Shown: positions 53,161 to 62,440, counted from the first letter of the stretch. The stretch: DNA of 64,000 bases from Bog-473 sp963791455 (GCA_963791455.1 CAWBSM010000005.1:278053-342052), one strand, 5' to 3'. A program made the numbers and translations. Notes: generated from the letters alone by a model not told the origin.

Positions 53161-53265
53161 TTTGGAAGTGCCCTTCTCTCGGGGGTTCTTGTTGCTTCGC
53201 AACACCAAGTTTCCCAGAGCAGAGGGGCTTTTCCGCGTCTTTCAGCCTGTCGTCAATGCACCTTC

Positions 53266-53279
53266 ATGAAAGATCCGGG
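53266..53279 (-). repeat. IS right terminal inverted repeat
   Basis: 14 bases matching the left end in inverse orientation and followed by CTAG. It lies about 100 bases before the transposase start, on its promoter side, and 44 bases before the start of the downstream hydrolase gene. Confidence 0.88.
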
Positions 53280-53322
53280 CTAGAACTGGCCTCGACACGC
53301 GTCCACTTGTCGAGGAGGGGCC

Positions 53323-54681
53323 ATGACCGTCGACCCTGCCGCGCTGCGCCGACCGCCCCGGACAGAGGAATCAGCTCGCTTCGTCCCGACCGGCCAGTAC
53401 CGCGGCAGCCTCAACGAGTTCGCCTACCTCGAGGAGGAATGGTTCGTCACCGGGGAAGTCGATGGGCATCCCTATGCGACGACCCTCACTGTGCGTCGGC
53501 CGCGGGACACCGCCCGCTTCAGCGGAGTGGTGGTCGTCGAGCCCGTGCATGCGGCGAGCGCTGCGCCCATTTGGATCTACACCTCGACCCACCAGATGCG
53601 ATCGGGCCACGGTTGGGCCGCGGTGTGCTCGCAAAAGAGCGCGCTCGAGAGCTTCGTGAAACCGGCGAACGTGGACCGCTATGCGTCACTGAAGATCTGG
53701 TCTGATGCGCCGCCTCTCGAAACGGGCCTTGACGCACTCCGCCTGCCGCGCGACCCCGCGGCATTGCAGGCGAGGATGGAGCTGATGCGCCGGGTAAACG
53801 TCCTGTCCACTCCCGTCTTGGCCCAGGTCGGCGCTGCGCTCGCCGGTGGCGGTGGCCCCTTTGCCGGCATGGACGTGCGCCACGTCATCCTGGCTGGTCA
53901 CTCCCAGACCGGGGGCGTGGTGACGGACTTCATCTTGCACGGCCACGACTCGCAGCGCCTCGACGATGGATCGCCCATCTATCACGGCTTCTTCCCGAGC
54001 GGGGCGCCGTCCGTACGGTTCGGTCCCTGCGACGTGCCGATCGTGCAAGTGCTGAGCGAGGGCGACATCGCGAACCCGTTCCGGCCTGGACGCGAGGGAC
54101 GGGCCTACCGAAGGGACGACGCCGACGATCCCGGCGACCGCTACCGGCTCTACGAACTGGCCGGCGTGGCGCACATGGGCACGAGATATCCGCCCTACAA
54201 CGACAGCGCAATGTGGCAGAACGACCCGATCGGAACAGCGGGGAGCGTGCCCAAGGAGGCAACGATGAACAGTTTGCCTCACAGTGAGCTGTTCAGCATG
54301 GCGCTACACCATCTGGTTCAGTGGGTCGCCGAGTCCGAGTCGCCGCCCCATGCCGAGCGCATCGAGATCCGCCCCGACCAGTACGTGGCCAAGGACGAGC
54401 GTGGGAACAGTCTCGGTGGTGTCCGCTGCGCGCAGATGGATGTCGCTCGATCGCGATACCTCGCGACGCCCGGGGTCAACGAGGACGGGACGCCGGCGTT
54501 CGGCGTCGTCGGGACCGAGGAGCCCCTCCCGCCCGAGACTCTCGCTCTGCTCTACGGCGACCACGCCGCCTACCAGGAGCGTTTCAACCGTCGACTCGAC
54601 GAGCTCGTCGCGGAGGGCTGGTGCCTGGCCGAGGACCTCGACGAGATGCGAGCCGAGGCCGCCCGGGCCACGGTTCCTTAA
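53323..54681 (+). CDS. Alpha/beta hydrolase domain-containing protein (Abhydrolase_10-like)
   Basis: 452 residues, no signal peptide. It has VRRPRDTARFSGVVVVEPVHA near the front, the nucleophile elbow LAGHSQTGGVV, and a C-terminal ELAGVAHMGTRYP that supplies the likely His. This matches the large alpha/beta hydrolase group often found with actinobacterial catabolic genes; the substrate is unknown. The ATG follows GAGGAGG. The IS1380 copy ends 43 bases upstream, so its native promoter has probably been cut off and expression may depend on the IS end. Confidence 0.82.
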   Translation: MTVDPAALRRPPRTEESARFVPTGQYRGSLNEFAYLEEEWFVTGEVDGHPYATTLTVRRPRDTARFSGVVVVEPVHAASAAPIWIYTSTHQMRSGHGWAAVCSQKSALESFVKPANVDRYASLKIWSDAPPLETGLDALRLPRDPAALQARMELMRRVNVLSTPVLAQVGAALAGGGGPFAGMDVRHVILAGHSQTGGVVTDFILHGHDSQRLDDGSPIYHGFFPSGAPSVRFGPCDVPIVQVLSEGDIANPFRPGREGRAYRRDDADDPGDRYRLYELAGVAHMGTRYPPYNDSAMWQNDPIGTAGSVPKEATMNSLPHSELFSMALHHLVQWVAESESPPHAERIEIRPDQYVAKDERGNSLGGVRCAQMDVARSRYLATPGVNEDGTPAFGVVGTEEPLPPETLALLYGDHAAYQERFNRRLDELVAEGWCLAEDLDEMRAEAARATVP

Positions 54682-54712
54682 ATGCTCCCGTGCTGCTGAA
54701 TCGCGTGCGTCG

Positions 54713-56908
54713 TCAGGAGGTCGACCTACCCGAAGTCAGGTCGTAGACGGTCACCCCACCCACGGTCTCGGACTTGAAGTGCGACTCCACCCATGCCGCG
54801 ATCTTTGAGGCGTCGTCGCCGGTACTGCCGCCGGGTCCACCGAACCCGCCCCCTCCGGCGATGAAGTAGTGGATCTTGCCATCGGACACGTCCATCTCGA
54901 ACTGGGCCAGTGTCGGCGCGGGGTCGGTCCCGTTGAATCCGCCGATGGCCATCACGGGCTCGCCGCTGGCGAGCTGGTAGCCCGCCGCGTTGTTCGAGTT
55001 GACCGTCGCGGCCACCCATGTGTACCGGCTGGCGTCGGCCTGTAGCTGCTTGGTCAGGGCGGGATTGGACTGACTCGAGTTCAAGAACCCACCGCCGCCA
55101 CCTGGGCCACCGCCGCCGAACGCTCGGCGGAAGCCACCGCCGCCGCCGAAGGAGGGTGTGCCGCCGGGGAAACCACCGGGAAACCCGCCCGTGCCCGTTC
55201 GGGCACCAGCGCCACCGGGAAAGCCCCCGCCGAAGCCACCGCCGCCGAAGGCTCGGCGAAACCCGCCCGCGCCGCCGGGCAAGCCGCCACCGCCAGGGAA
55301 GCCGCCACCGCCAAAACCCCCGCCGGCGGCTGTCGGGGTGACCGATGGAATCGCCCCGGTGTGCGGTATCGCCGCCGTGGCCGCCGTGGAGAAGGCCGGA
55401 GCGGCCAACGCAGCGCCCAGGCCCAGTGTGGCCACGAGCCCGACGGCGAGTTTCGGCACCAACCGCAGGAGCGGGAGCGCCAGGATCGCCATGACACCGA
55501 GTGTGCCCGCCACGGCAACGAAGGGGCGGAGCGCGGGGAACCAGTTCGAGGTGCGGCCGAGGAGCACGTAGCTCCAGATCACCGTGGCAGAAAGTCCCGC
55601 CGCCAGACCGACCCTGCCCGCCCACGACTCGCGGCGCTGCCACAAGCCCATGGTGGCGATCCCCACCAGGGCGCCGAGTGGGGGCGCCAGTGCGACCGTG
55701 TAGTACGGGTGGATGATGCCCTGCGCCAGGCTGATGACGAGGCCGATGCTGACGAGGGACCCACCCCACAAGAGCAGCGCGGCACGTTCGCGGTCGACAC
55801 GCCGGGCTCGCAACGTGAGCACAAGGAGGACGGCGCCCATCACCAGCGCGCCGGGCAATAGCCAGGACATCATGTTGCCGAACTCGGGATTGAAGAGCCG
55901 GGTGAGGCCGGTCGGGCCCCACATGCTCCCGGCGATCCGCCCCCCTCCCACACTGCCCGACTCGTTCCCGGTCAGCCGGCCGAAGCCGTTGTAGCCGAAG
56001 ATGAGGTTCAAGATGCTGTTGTCCTGCGAGCCACCGACGTAGGGACGATCGGCGGCGGGCGTCAGCGCGACGGCGGCCACCCACCAGCCACCGGCGACGA
56101 GCACGGACAGGCCCATGACCACGACCTGCCACACCCTGCGCCACCATCCCGTGGGCGCGGCAAGCAGATAGACGACGGCCATGACGGGGACGATCAAGAA
56201 GGCCTGGAGCATCTTCGTGATGAAGCCGAAACCCACCAGAGTCCCCGCGAGGACCAACCACTTGGTCTGCGCCCGCTCGAGCCCCCGGATGGTGGCGTAG
56301 GTGGCTCCAGTGAGGAGCAGCGCCAAAAGAGCGTCCGGATTGTTGTAGCGGAACATCATGGCTGCCACCGGCGTCAGAGCGACAACGAGGCCGCCGAGAA
56401 GCGCGGCCTGCGCGCTGAACCAGCGCCGGATCGAAAGATAGACGAGGCCGACGGTGGCCACGCCCTCGAGAGCCTGGGGCGCCAGCAAGCTCCACGAGTT
56501 CAGGCCGAAGATCCGGGCCGAGATCTCCATCGGCCACAAGAACGCGGGCGGCTTGTCAACGGTGATGAAGTTGGACGAGTCGGAAGAACCGAAGAAAAAC
56601 GCCTTCCAACTCTTGGTCCCCGCCTGCACTGCGGCCGAATAGAAGGAGTTGCCCCATCCGCTGGCGCCGAGGTCCCACAGGTAGAGGAAGGCCGTGCCCA
56701 CGAGCAAGGCGAGGAGGGCGGGACGCACCCAGGGCGCGTCGCTTTCCTTGCCGCGCACGAAGCGAGCCATCCGCCCGCGCCGAGGCGCCGGCGGCCAGGT
56801 CGGTGGAGCGGTTGCCGCCGCCACGACACCGTCGCGCGGGACGTCGAGCTGTGCGGGCGGATCGAGCACCCCGACGGGGGCGTCCGGGGCAGGCGTGAGG
56901 TCCGTCAC
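54713..56908 (-). CDS. GT39-type membrane glycosyltransferase with Gly-rich tail domain
   Basis: 731 residues. About twelve membrane helices cover 60-510 with the ArnT/PMT-like arrangement. The first loop has DKPPAFLWPM (about 118-127), the position of the donor-binding motif, and the core would use a polyprenyl-phosphate sugar. Residues 527-608 are almost entirely Gly, Phe, Pro and Arg, including GGFRRAFGGGG twice. A final soluble domain of about 120 residues follows (YTWVAATVNSNNAAGYQLASGEPVMAIGGFNGTDP), probably extracytoplasmic. GTG at 56908 has GAAGGAG upstream and overlaps the GT2-GtrA stop. It is the last gene of the regulator/kinase/GT operon. Confidence 0.85.
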   Translation of the reverse strand: MTDLTPAPDAPVGVLDPPAQLDVPRDGVVAAATAPPTWPPAPRRGRMARFVRGKESDAPWVRPALLALLVGTAFLYLWDLGASGWGNSFYSAAVQAGTKSWKAFFFGSSDSSNFITVDKPPAFLWPMEISARIFGLNSWSLLAPQALEGVATVGLVYLSIRRWFSAQAALLGGLVVALTPVAAMMFRYNNPDALLALLLTGATYATIRGLERAQTKWLVLAGTLVGFGFITKMLQAFLIVPVMAVVYLLAAPTGWWRRVWQVVVMGLSVLVAGGWWVAAVALTPAADRPYVGGSQDNSILNLIFGYNGFGRLTGNESGSVGGGRIAGSMWGPTGLTRLFNPEFGNMMSWLLPGALVMGAVLLVLTLRARRVDRERAALLLWGGSLVSIGLVISLAQGIIHPYYTVALAPPLGALVGIATMGLWQRRESWAGRVGLAAGLSATVIWSYVLLGRTSNWFPALRPFVAVAGTLGVMAILALPLLRLVPKLAVGLVATLGLGAALAAPAFSTAATAAIPHTGAIPSVTPTAAGGGFGGGGFPGGGGLPGGAGGFRRAFGGGGFGGGFPGGAGARTGTGGFPGGFPGGTPSFGGGGGFRRAFGGGGPGGGGGFLNSSQSNPALTKQLQADASRYTWVAATVNSNNAAGYQLASGEPVMAIGGFNGTDPAPTLAQFEMDVSDGKIHYFIAGGGGFGGPGGSTGDDASKIAAWVESHFKSETVGGVTVYDLTSGRSTS

Positions 56909-58116
56909 GATGACTCCTTCACAGGGTCGGTACCGGCGCGGGTCCCCGGACGGAAGATCCAGGCCCGCAACACGGCGAAGCGGAAGACGACAGCGGCCAG
57001 GTTGGCCACCGTGATCGCCACCAGCTCGGGGAGCAGGGCCGAGGGGGCGAGCCATTGCGCCACGAGGAGCGCCAGCGTCGTGAGTCCGAGGCTCACGACG
57101 TACAAGGCCCCGGCCACGGCGAGAAGGCGGCCGCGGCGGGCCTGGCCGTCAGCGCTGCGGGACAGCTCCCGGTGCACCGCCGTGTTGAACAGTGTGGCGA
57201 TGGCCATGGCGACGGCATTTGCGCCCAGTGGGCCCATGAGCGGTCGCCAGGCGATGAAAAGGAAGAGGTACCCGAGCGTTGACACCACACCGACCCCGGC
57301 GAAGCGCAGGAGCTGGTCGGCGGCCACCTCATTGGACCGGACCCGTTGCGAGCCCTTGGGGCGCCGCACCAGCATGCGCCACACACCCCGCAAGTCGTCC
57401 GCGGCGGTCGAGACGATGTTGACCCGCGAATCGGCATCGTCGACCCAGTCGACCGGGACCTCGCCGATGCGCAGGCCCATCCGCTCGGCGGTCACCAGCA
57501 ACTCGGTGTCGAAGAACCACTCGTTGTCCTCGACGAGGGGCAGCAGCTTCTGTGCTGCGTCCCGGCGCAGCGCCTTGAACCCGCACTGGGCATCGCTGAA
57601 GCGGCCCCGCAACGTGAGCCTGAGCAGCAGGTTGTAGGCCCTCGAGATGAGCTCGCGCTTGGGACCGCGCACCACATGGGCCCCGCGGGCCAGGCGCGAA
57701 CCGATGGCGACGTCGCGGTGACCGGAGAGCAGCGGGGCCACGAGGGGGAGCAATGCCGACAACGAGGTGGAGAGGTCGACATCCATGTAGGCGACGACGG
57801 GGGCTTCGCTCGTCGACCAGGCCGCCCGCAGCGCGTAGCCCCGCCCCTTGCGCGGCAGGTGCAGGGCCGCCACGCCTCGCATCCGAGCGGCCAGGTCCGC
57901 CGCCACCGCGGCGGTGTCGTCGGTGCTGGCGTTGTCCACCACGGTGACGAGAGCCCGGAAGGGGAACGACGTGTCGAGGAAGGAACGCAGCGCCGAGATC
58001 CGCTCCTCCAGCTGGGCCGCCTCGTTGTAGACGGGCACCACGATCTCCACGTCCAGCGGGACCCGGCGGGGATCGACGTCGGCCTCGAACGGCGCCAGGG
58101 CGGTCATGTCACGCAT
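56905..58116 (-). CDS. Fused family 2 glycosyltransferase and GtrA membrane domain
   Basis: 403 residues. The N-terminal GT-A domain has VEIVVPVYNEAAQL, TVVDNASTDDT and the metal-binding DVDLSTSL (about 112-117), as in dolichyl/polyprenyl-phosphate mannose synthases. The C-terminal 135 residues hold four hydrophobic helices of the GtrA type (LLRFAGVGVVSTLGYLFLF). It probably makes and flips a polyprenyl-phosphate sugar, which the adjacent GT39 enzyme would then use as donor. ATG at 58116 is chosen; the longer frame overlaps the kinase gene out of frame. Its stop overlaps the GT39 start. Confidence 0.9.
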   Translation of the reverse strand: MRDMTALAPFEADVDPRRVPLDVEIVVPVYNEAAQLEERISALRSFLDTSFPFRALVTVVDNASTDDTAAVAADLAARMRGVAALHLPRKGRGYALRAAWSTSEAPVVAYMDVDLSTSLSALLPLVAPLLSGHRDVAIGSRLARGAHVVRGPKRELISRAYNLLLRLTLRGRFSDAQCGFKALRRDAAQKLLPLVEDNEWFFDTELLVTAERMGLRIGEVPVDWVDDADSRVNIVSTAADDLRGVWRMLVRRPKGSQRVRSNEVAADQLLRFAGVGVVSTLGYLFLFIAWRPLMGPLGANAVAMAIATLFNTAVHRELSRSADGQARRGRLLAVAGALYVVSLGLTTLALLVAQWLAPSALLPELVAITVANLAAVVFRFAVLRAWIFRPGTRAGTDPVKESS

Positions 58117-58198
58117 GGTGTCCGGCCCGCCTCCAAGCTCCGTGAAGGTCGGCTGTGGGTCCGGTGTGAATCTCAGGCGCCGACCACGGACCGCCGCG

Positions 58199-59767
58199 TC
58201 AAGCCGCAGATTCGGGAGGCTCGCCGGCCAGGACCGGTTTCGGGCCGGCGAGCACGGAGGTGATCGGGAGCCGCACGGTGACGACCATCCCGCCCCCTGG
58301 CGAGGAGGTCGCGGAGACGGTGCCCCCGTGCGCTGCGACGATGGCCGCCACGATGGAGAGGCCGAGGCCGCTGCCCCCACTGGTGCGTGTCCGCGCCGGG
58401 TCGACCCGGTAGAAGCGCTCGAAGACCCGCCGAGCCTCTTCGTCAGGCATGCCCGGCCCGGTGTCGCGCACCTCGATCTGGGCCTGGTCTCCGACCTGGT
58501 CCACCCGCACCGTGGCCGCGGTCCCCGGCGGCGTGTGCGCACGAACATTGGCCAAGAGGTTGTCAAGGACCTGGCGCAGACGGTCCCTGTTGCCGGTGAC
58601 CTCCACCGGGTGCGCGGCCCAGAACCGCACCGGCCACTCGGGGCCGACAGCAGTCGCCGTCCGGACCGCATCAGAGGCCAGGGACACCAGCTCGACGGGC
58701 GCCATTTCCATGGGCACGCCCTCGTCCAGACGAGCCAGGGTGAGGAGGTCGTTGACCAAGCGATCCATACGGGCCGTCTCGACGCGAATGCCCGAGACGA
58801 TGCGGGGCAGGTCGTCGGCGTGCTCGGTTCCGCCACGCTCGAACAGCTCGGCATAGGCCGAGACCGCCGCGATGGGCGTGCGGAGCTCGTGCGAGGCGTC
58901 GGCGACAAACTGTCGCAGGTGCTGCTCGTTGTCCTTGAGGCGTGCCTCGGATCGGAGGCGGGCGTCAAAGGCGGCCTGGATCCGTTCGAGCATGACGTTG
59001 AGCGCCCGTGCCAGGCGCCCGACCTCGGTGGGTTGGTCGGCGCCCGGGACCCGCTGATCGAGGTTCCCCGCCGCGATGGAATCAGCAGTGCGCTCCACGT
59101 CCTCCAGCGGACGGAGGCCGAGCCGGACCAGCCACCATCCGGCGGCCAGCGCGAACACGATGGCGCCGGCGGTCACCGCAAGCTCGATGAGGAAGAGATT
59201 GTGCAGCGTGCCTGTCTGGTCCACCAGCGTCTGCGCCTGGACGAAGATGTCGCCGTTGAAACCAGGCTGCCCTTGGATCTTGGTGGCGCGCACGCGAAAC
59301 GCGGGACCCCCCGAGGCGATGGAGTTCGTGGTGAACTGGGCGACCTGACTTCCGTCGGCCTGGGTCGTAAAGCCGGTGAAGGGTGAGGGCAGCGCGGGAC
59401 GGTAGGGGTGGTCGCCGACATAGGCGGAACACTCAAGCCCGTTGACGATCCTACCGTCCGGGTTGGCGACGCCGATGTAGCTGATCCCAAAAACGTTGGG
59501 AAAGTTGTCGCCTCCCCCGCCACCGGGCCCAGCGCCGGAGTTCCCGACAGGGCCGCCTGCACCGAAATCGCCCTGCGGGGAGGGGCAGTTGAAGACCGTG
59601 CCAGTCGCCAAGTTGACATTCAGCGGCCTCCGTTGTTGCGCCAGCTGCTGGTCGACTTGGTTGTACAGGGTGGTACGCAGGGCCGAGTAGGTGGCGAAGT
59701 CGGCCACCACGAGGGCCACGATGGCGATCAGCCCGACCGCGACGAGCAGACGCAGCCGCAGGGACAC
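58199..59767 (-). CDS. Membrane sensor histidine kinase (HAMP, HisKA, HATPase)
   Basis: 522 residues. One membrane helix (about 8-28), an extracytoplasmic Gly-rich sensor of about 160 residues, a second helix (193-214), HAMP (about 215-268), phosphoacceptor His293 in ADASHELRTP, and an ATPase with N-box DNLLANVRAHTP, DTGPGMP and GGSGLGLSIV. It resembles actinobacterial TrcS/MprB-type kinases. The GTG start overlaps the stop of the upstream OmpR regulator. Confidence 0.93.
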   Translation of the reverse strand: MSLRLRLLVAVGLIAIVALVVADFATYSALRTTLYNQVDQQLAQQRRPLNVNLATGTVFNCPSPQGDFGAGGPVGNSGAGPGGGGGDNFPNVFGISYIGVANPDGRIVNGLECSAYVGDHPYRPALPSPFTGFTTQADGSQVAQFTTNSIASGGPAFRVRATKIQGQPGFNGDIFVQAQTLVDQTGTLHNLFLIELAVTAGAIVFALAAGWWLVRLGLRPLEDVERTADSIAAGNLDQRVPGADQPTEVGRLARALNVMLERIQAAFDARLRSEARLKDNEQHLRQFVADASHELRTPIAAVSAYAELFERGGTEHADDLPRIVSGIRVETARMDRLVNDLLTLARLDEGVPMEMAPVELVSLASDAVRTATAVGPEWPVRFWAAHPVEVTGNRDRLRQVLDNLLANVRAHTPPGTAATVRVDQVGDQAQIEVRDTGPGMPDEEARRVFERFYRVDPARTRTSGGSGLGLSIVAAIVAAHGGTVSATSSPGGGMVVTVRLPITSVLAGPKPVLAGEPPESAA

Positions 59768-60481
59768 TCAGGCCGCTCCGCTGGCCGCGTCCGACTCTCG
59801 CAGCGTGTAGCCGACGAGACGGATGGTGTGAATGAGCGGGGGACCGAACTTCTCGAGTTTCTTGCGCAGGTAGCTGACGTAGGTCTCCACCACGTTCCCG
59901 TCGCCACCGAAGTCGTAGTGCCAGACGTGGTCGAGGATCTGCGCCTTGGACAGCACGTGGCGCGGGTTGAGCATGAAATAGCGGAGCAGGTTGAACTCGG
60001 TGGCCGTGAGGTTGATGGGGTTTCCGGCGCGGCGCACCTCGTGGGCGCTCTCATCGAGCTCGACGTCGGAAAACCGGAGAACCCCGTCGTCCTCGGGTTC
60101 GTAACCGGTGCGTCGCAGGATGGCGTGCACCCGGGCAATCACCTCCGCCAGCGCGAAGGGCTTGGTGACGTAGTCGTCGCCCCCAACGGTCAGCCCGGCC
60201 AACTTGTCCTGCAGGGTGTCGCGCGCGGTGAGGAAGAGCACCGGAATCCGCAGTCCGTCAGCGCGCAGGCGCCGCGTGACCTCGAGGCCATCGAGGTCCG
60301 GCAGCATCACGTCGAGGATCATGAGGTCAGGCGGACTCTCCTGGGCCTGGGCGAGCGCCTTGCGACCCGTCATCGCCTCGTCCACGGTGAACCCCTCGTA
60401 GCGCAGCGACGTCGCCACGGCGTCGACGATGGACGGCTCGTCGTCGACCACCAGAACCCGCGGTCCGTTTTCGGTCTTCAC
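59768..60481 (-). CDS. OmpR/PhoB-type response regulator
   Basis: 237 residues. Receiver with DDE at 13-15, phosphoacceptor Asp57 in LMILDVMLPDLDG and Lys in DDYVTKPFA. The winged-helix DNA-binding domain runs from about 137 to 232 (INLTATEFNLLRYFMLNPRHVLSKAQILDHVWHYDF and VSYLRKKLE). It is the first gene of a four-gene operon, with the kinase overlapping its stop. It probably controls its own operon and envelope glycosylation genes downstream. Confidence 0.95.
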   Translation of the reverse strand: MKTENGPRVLVVDDEPSIVDAVATSLRYEGFTVDEAMTGRKALAQAQESPPDLMILDVMLPDLDGLEVTRRLRADGLRIPVLFLTARDTLQDKLAGLTVGGDDYVTKPFALAEVIARVHAILRRTGYEPEDDGVLRFSDVELDESAHEVRRAGNPINLTATEFNLLRYFMLNPRHVLSKAQILDHVWHYDFGGDGNVVETYVSYLRKKLEKFGPPLIHTIRLVGYTLRESDAASGAA

Positions 60482-60567
60482 TGGTCATACCTCCCTCGGG
60501 ACAGGCTCGCGCCCCCGATTCCCCGTCCAGTGTGACCCGGCTGTGGGCCTGCTGTGAACGCGGCTCC

Positions 60568-61833
60568 TCAGCCGGGGTGGGCGTCCAGGGCGCGTCGCAG
60601 CAGGTCGAGAGCTGAAATTGCCCCGTACTGCCGGACTCGCTCCCGGTCGCCGGGCACCCGTAACGCGCGGGTCAACGCCGGCCGGCCGGGAAGGAAGAGG
60701 CCGACGAGGACGGTGCCCGGGGCGACGCCCTCCTGCTCCTCGGGCCCGGCCACGCCGGTGATGCCGAGGCCGACGTCGGCCCGGGTGACCCGGGCGGCTC
60801 CCTCGGCCATGGCCGCCGCAGCCGATTCGGTGACCACCGGCCCGGCGGGCACCCCCAGGACGTCGTACTTGACCCGCGAGTCGTAGGCCACGACGCCGCC
60901 GCGGAACCAGGCCGATGCCCCCGGTACGTTGACCAGACGGGAGGCGATGAGACCGCCGGTCAACGACTCGGCCACGCCGAAGCTCAGGCCGCGGGCAATC
61001 AGCCGGTGGGCCACGGCGACCTCCATCGACTCGTCGTCGACACCGAAGACGATGTCGCCCAGATGCTCGTCGATTGCGCTGCGGACCTCCGTTTCCTCCT
61101 TGCCGAGGAGGGCGATGACGTCCTCGATCGTGCGGGCCCGGGCGGTGATGCGGACCTTGATCCCCTCGATCCCCGAGGCGAGGAAGGCGAGCGTGACGTC
61201 GCCGGGTGCTTCGAGCGCGTCGATGCGGCCCTGGAGCGCCTCGGCGAGCCCCGATTCGCTCGCGCCCCAGGTGCGCACGACGCGGCTGGCGATGACGCCC
61301 TCCTCGCCCGCCTCGGCCATCCGGGTGCGCAGATCAGGCAGGATGGCGCGTTCGAACATCTCGGCCATCTCGTAGGGGACGCCGGGGACCGCGTAGATCA
61401 CCTTGTTCCCGATGGGGCAGATGAGCCCGGGAGCCGTACCCGACACCTGCCCGATGATCTTTGCGTTCTGCGGGACGTCGGCCTGGCGGGCGTTGTTTGC
61501 CGTCATGGTCCGTCCACGGGCCTCGAAGAAGCCGGCGATGAGGTCGACGATGGCCTGGTCACGGACGAGAGGCACGTTCAACACCTCGGCGATGGCCTCC
61601 CGAGTGATGTCGTCTTGGGTGGGCCCGAGTCCGCCACACACGATGACACCGTCGCTACGGGCCAAGGCGGTGCGCAGCGCGAGCACAATGCGGTCGTGGT
61701 TGTCCCCCACCGCCTGATGGAAGTGAGAGGCCACGCCGTTGGCGGCCAGGTGCTCGCCCAGCCAGGCCGAGTTGGTGTCGGCAATCTGACCCAGCAACAG
61801 CTCGGTGCCGACCGCCACGATCTCGATTCTCAC
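60568..61833 (-). CDS. cinA: CinA family protein (competence/damage-inducible, NMN deamidase type)
   Basis: 421 residues. An N-terminal MoCF-like domain (EIVAVGTELLLGQIADTN and VCGGLGPTQDDITREAIAE) is followed by a C-terminal PncC-like nicotinamide mononucleotide deamidase domain (FGVAESLTGGLIASRLVNVPGAS and GLGITGVAGP). The full two-domain length is kept. The GTG start sits about 10 bases from the pgsA stop. In many actinobacteria cinA lies a few genes from recA; here about 14 kb separates them. Confidence 0.96.
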   Translation of the reverse strand: MRIEIVAVGTELLLGQIADTNSAWLGEHLAANGVASHFHQAVGDNHDRIVLALRTALARSDGVIVCGGLGPTQDDITREAIAEVLNVPLVRDQAIVDLIAGFFEARGRTMTANNARQADVPQNAKIIGQVSGTAPGLICPIGNKVIYAVPGVPYEMAEMFERAILPDLRTRMAEAGEEGVIASRVVRTWGASESGLAEALQGRIDALEAPGDVTLAFLASGIEGIKVRITARARTIEDVIALLGKEETEVRSAIDEHLGDIVFGVDDESMEVAVAHRLIARGLSFGVAESLTGGLIASRLVNVPGASAWFRGGVVAYDSRVKYDVLGVPAGPVVTESAAAAMAEGAARVTRADVGLGITGVAGPEEQEGVAPGTVLVGLFLPGRPALTRALRVPGDRERVRQYGAISALDLLRRALDAHPG

Positions 61834-61843
61834 GGGTGGGACC

Positions 61844-62440
61844 TTACGAGGCGGCTGGCCGGTGTAGCGCCCGACGTCCATCGAGCAGGTACTCGGCGCC
61901 GGTGTAGAGGGTGAGCGCACAAGCGAACCAGATCATGGCCAGCTGGAGACCGTGCTGATCGGCCAGGGGCGGGATGATCACCGTACCGATGGCGAAGTCC
62001 TGCACCAGCGTCTTGAGCTTGGCTGATTTCCGGGCCGGGATAGACACGCCCCGACGGCCAACCCCGGAGCGGTAGAGCTGCATTCCGACCTCGCGGATCG
62101 TGATGAGGATGACCGGCAGCCACGGCAGATGACCCTGGGCCGCCAGGGTGAAGAAGGCGCCGAGGACACAGGCTTTGTCGGCCAGCGGGTCGAGGAAGGC
62201 GCCCGAGCGTGTGGTGCCGTGGCGGCGGGCCAGGTAACCATCGAGCCCGTCGCTGCCGGCCAGGATGATGCCGACGACGACGTTGATCCACGACGCCCCC
62301 CACACGACGAGCATCACCACATAGACCGGTGCGGCCAGGAGCCGCGCCACCGTGACCGCGTTGGCCGGGGTGACCAGCGCGCTGGGACCGAAGGTGAAGC
62401 CGGGGTGACCGGCGGGGTGCTCGTGGGCGGCGTCGCTCAC
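61844..62440 (-). CDS. pgsA: CDP-diacylglycerol-glycerol-3-phosphate 3-phosphatidyltransferase
   Basis: 198 residues, an integral membrane CDP-alcohol phosphotransferase. The motif DGLDGYLARRHGTTRSGAFLDPLADK has the full DG-x2-AR-x8-G-x3-D-x3-D set, with its Asp residues binding the metals. It makes phosphatidylglycerol phosphate, the precursor of phosphatidylglycerol and cardiolipin. The GTG start overlaps the rimO stop and cinA follows at once. An inositol phosphate synthase relative is possible, but the genome context favours PgsA. Confidence 0.93.
   Translation of the reverse strand: MSDAAHEHPAGHPGFTFGPSALVTPANAVTVARLLAAPVYVVMLVVWGASWINVVVGIILAGSDGLDGYLARRHGTTRSGAFLDPLADKACVLGAFFTLAAQGHLPWLPVILITIREVGMQLYRSGVGRRGVSIPARKSAKLKTLVQDFAIGTVIIPPLADQHGLQLAMIWFACALTLYTGAEYLLDGRRALHRPAAS

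Larger units (their letters stand above)
51602..53279 (-). mobile_element. IS1380-family insertion sequence, complete ends
   Basis: The element runs from CCCGGATCTTTCAT at the left to its perfect inverse ATGAAAGATCCGGG at the right, and is flanked on both sides by CTAG (51598-51601 and 53280-53283), a 4-bp target duplication. CC-ends, 4-bp duplication and about 1.68-kb size all fit IS1380. It carries one transposase gene that appears frameshifted near its end. Because CTAG is itself a palindrome, the inverted repeat can be read as longer. It lies between a solute-binding gene and an alpha/beta hydrolase. Confidence 0.9.
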
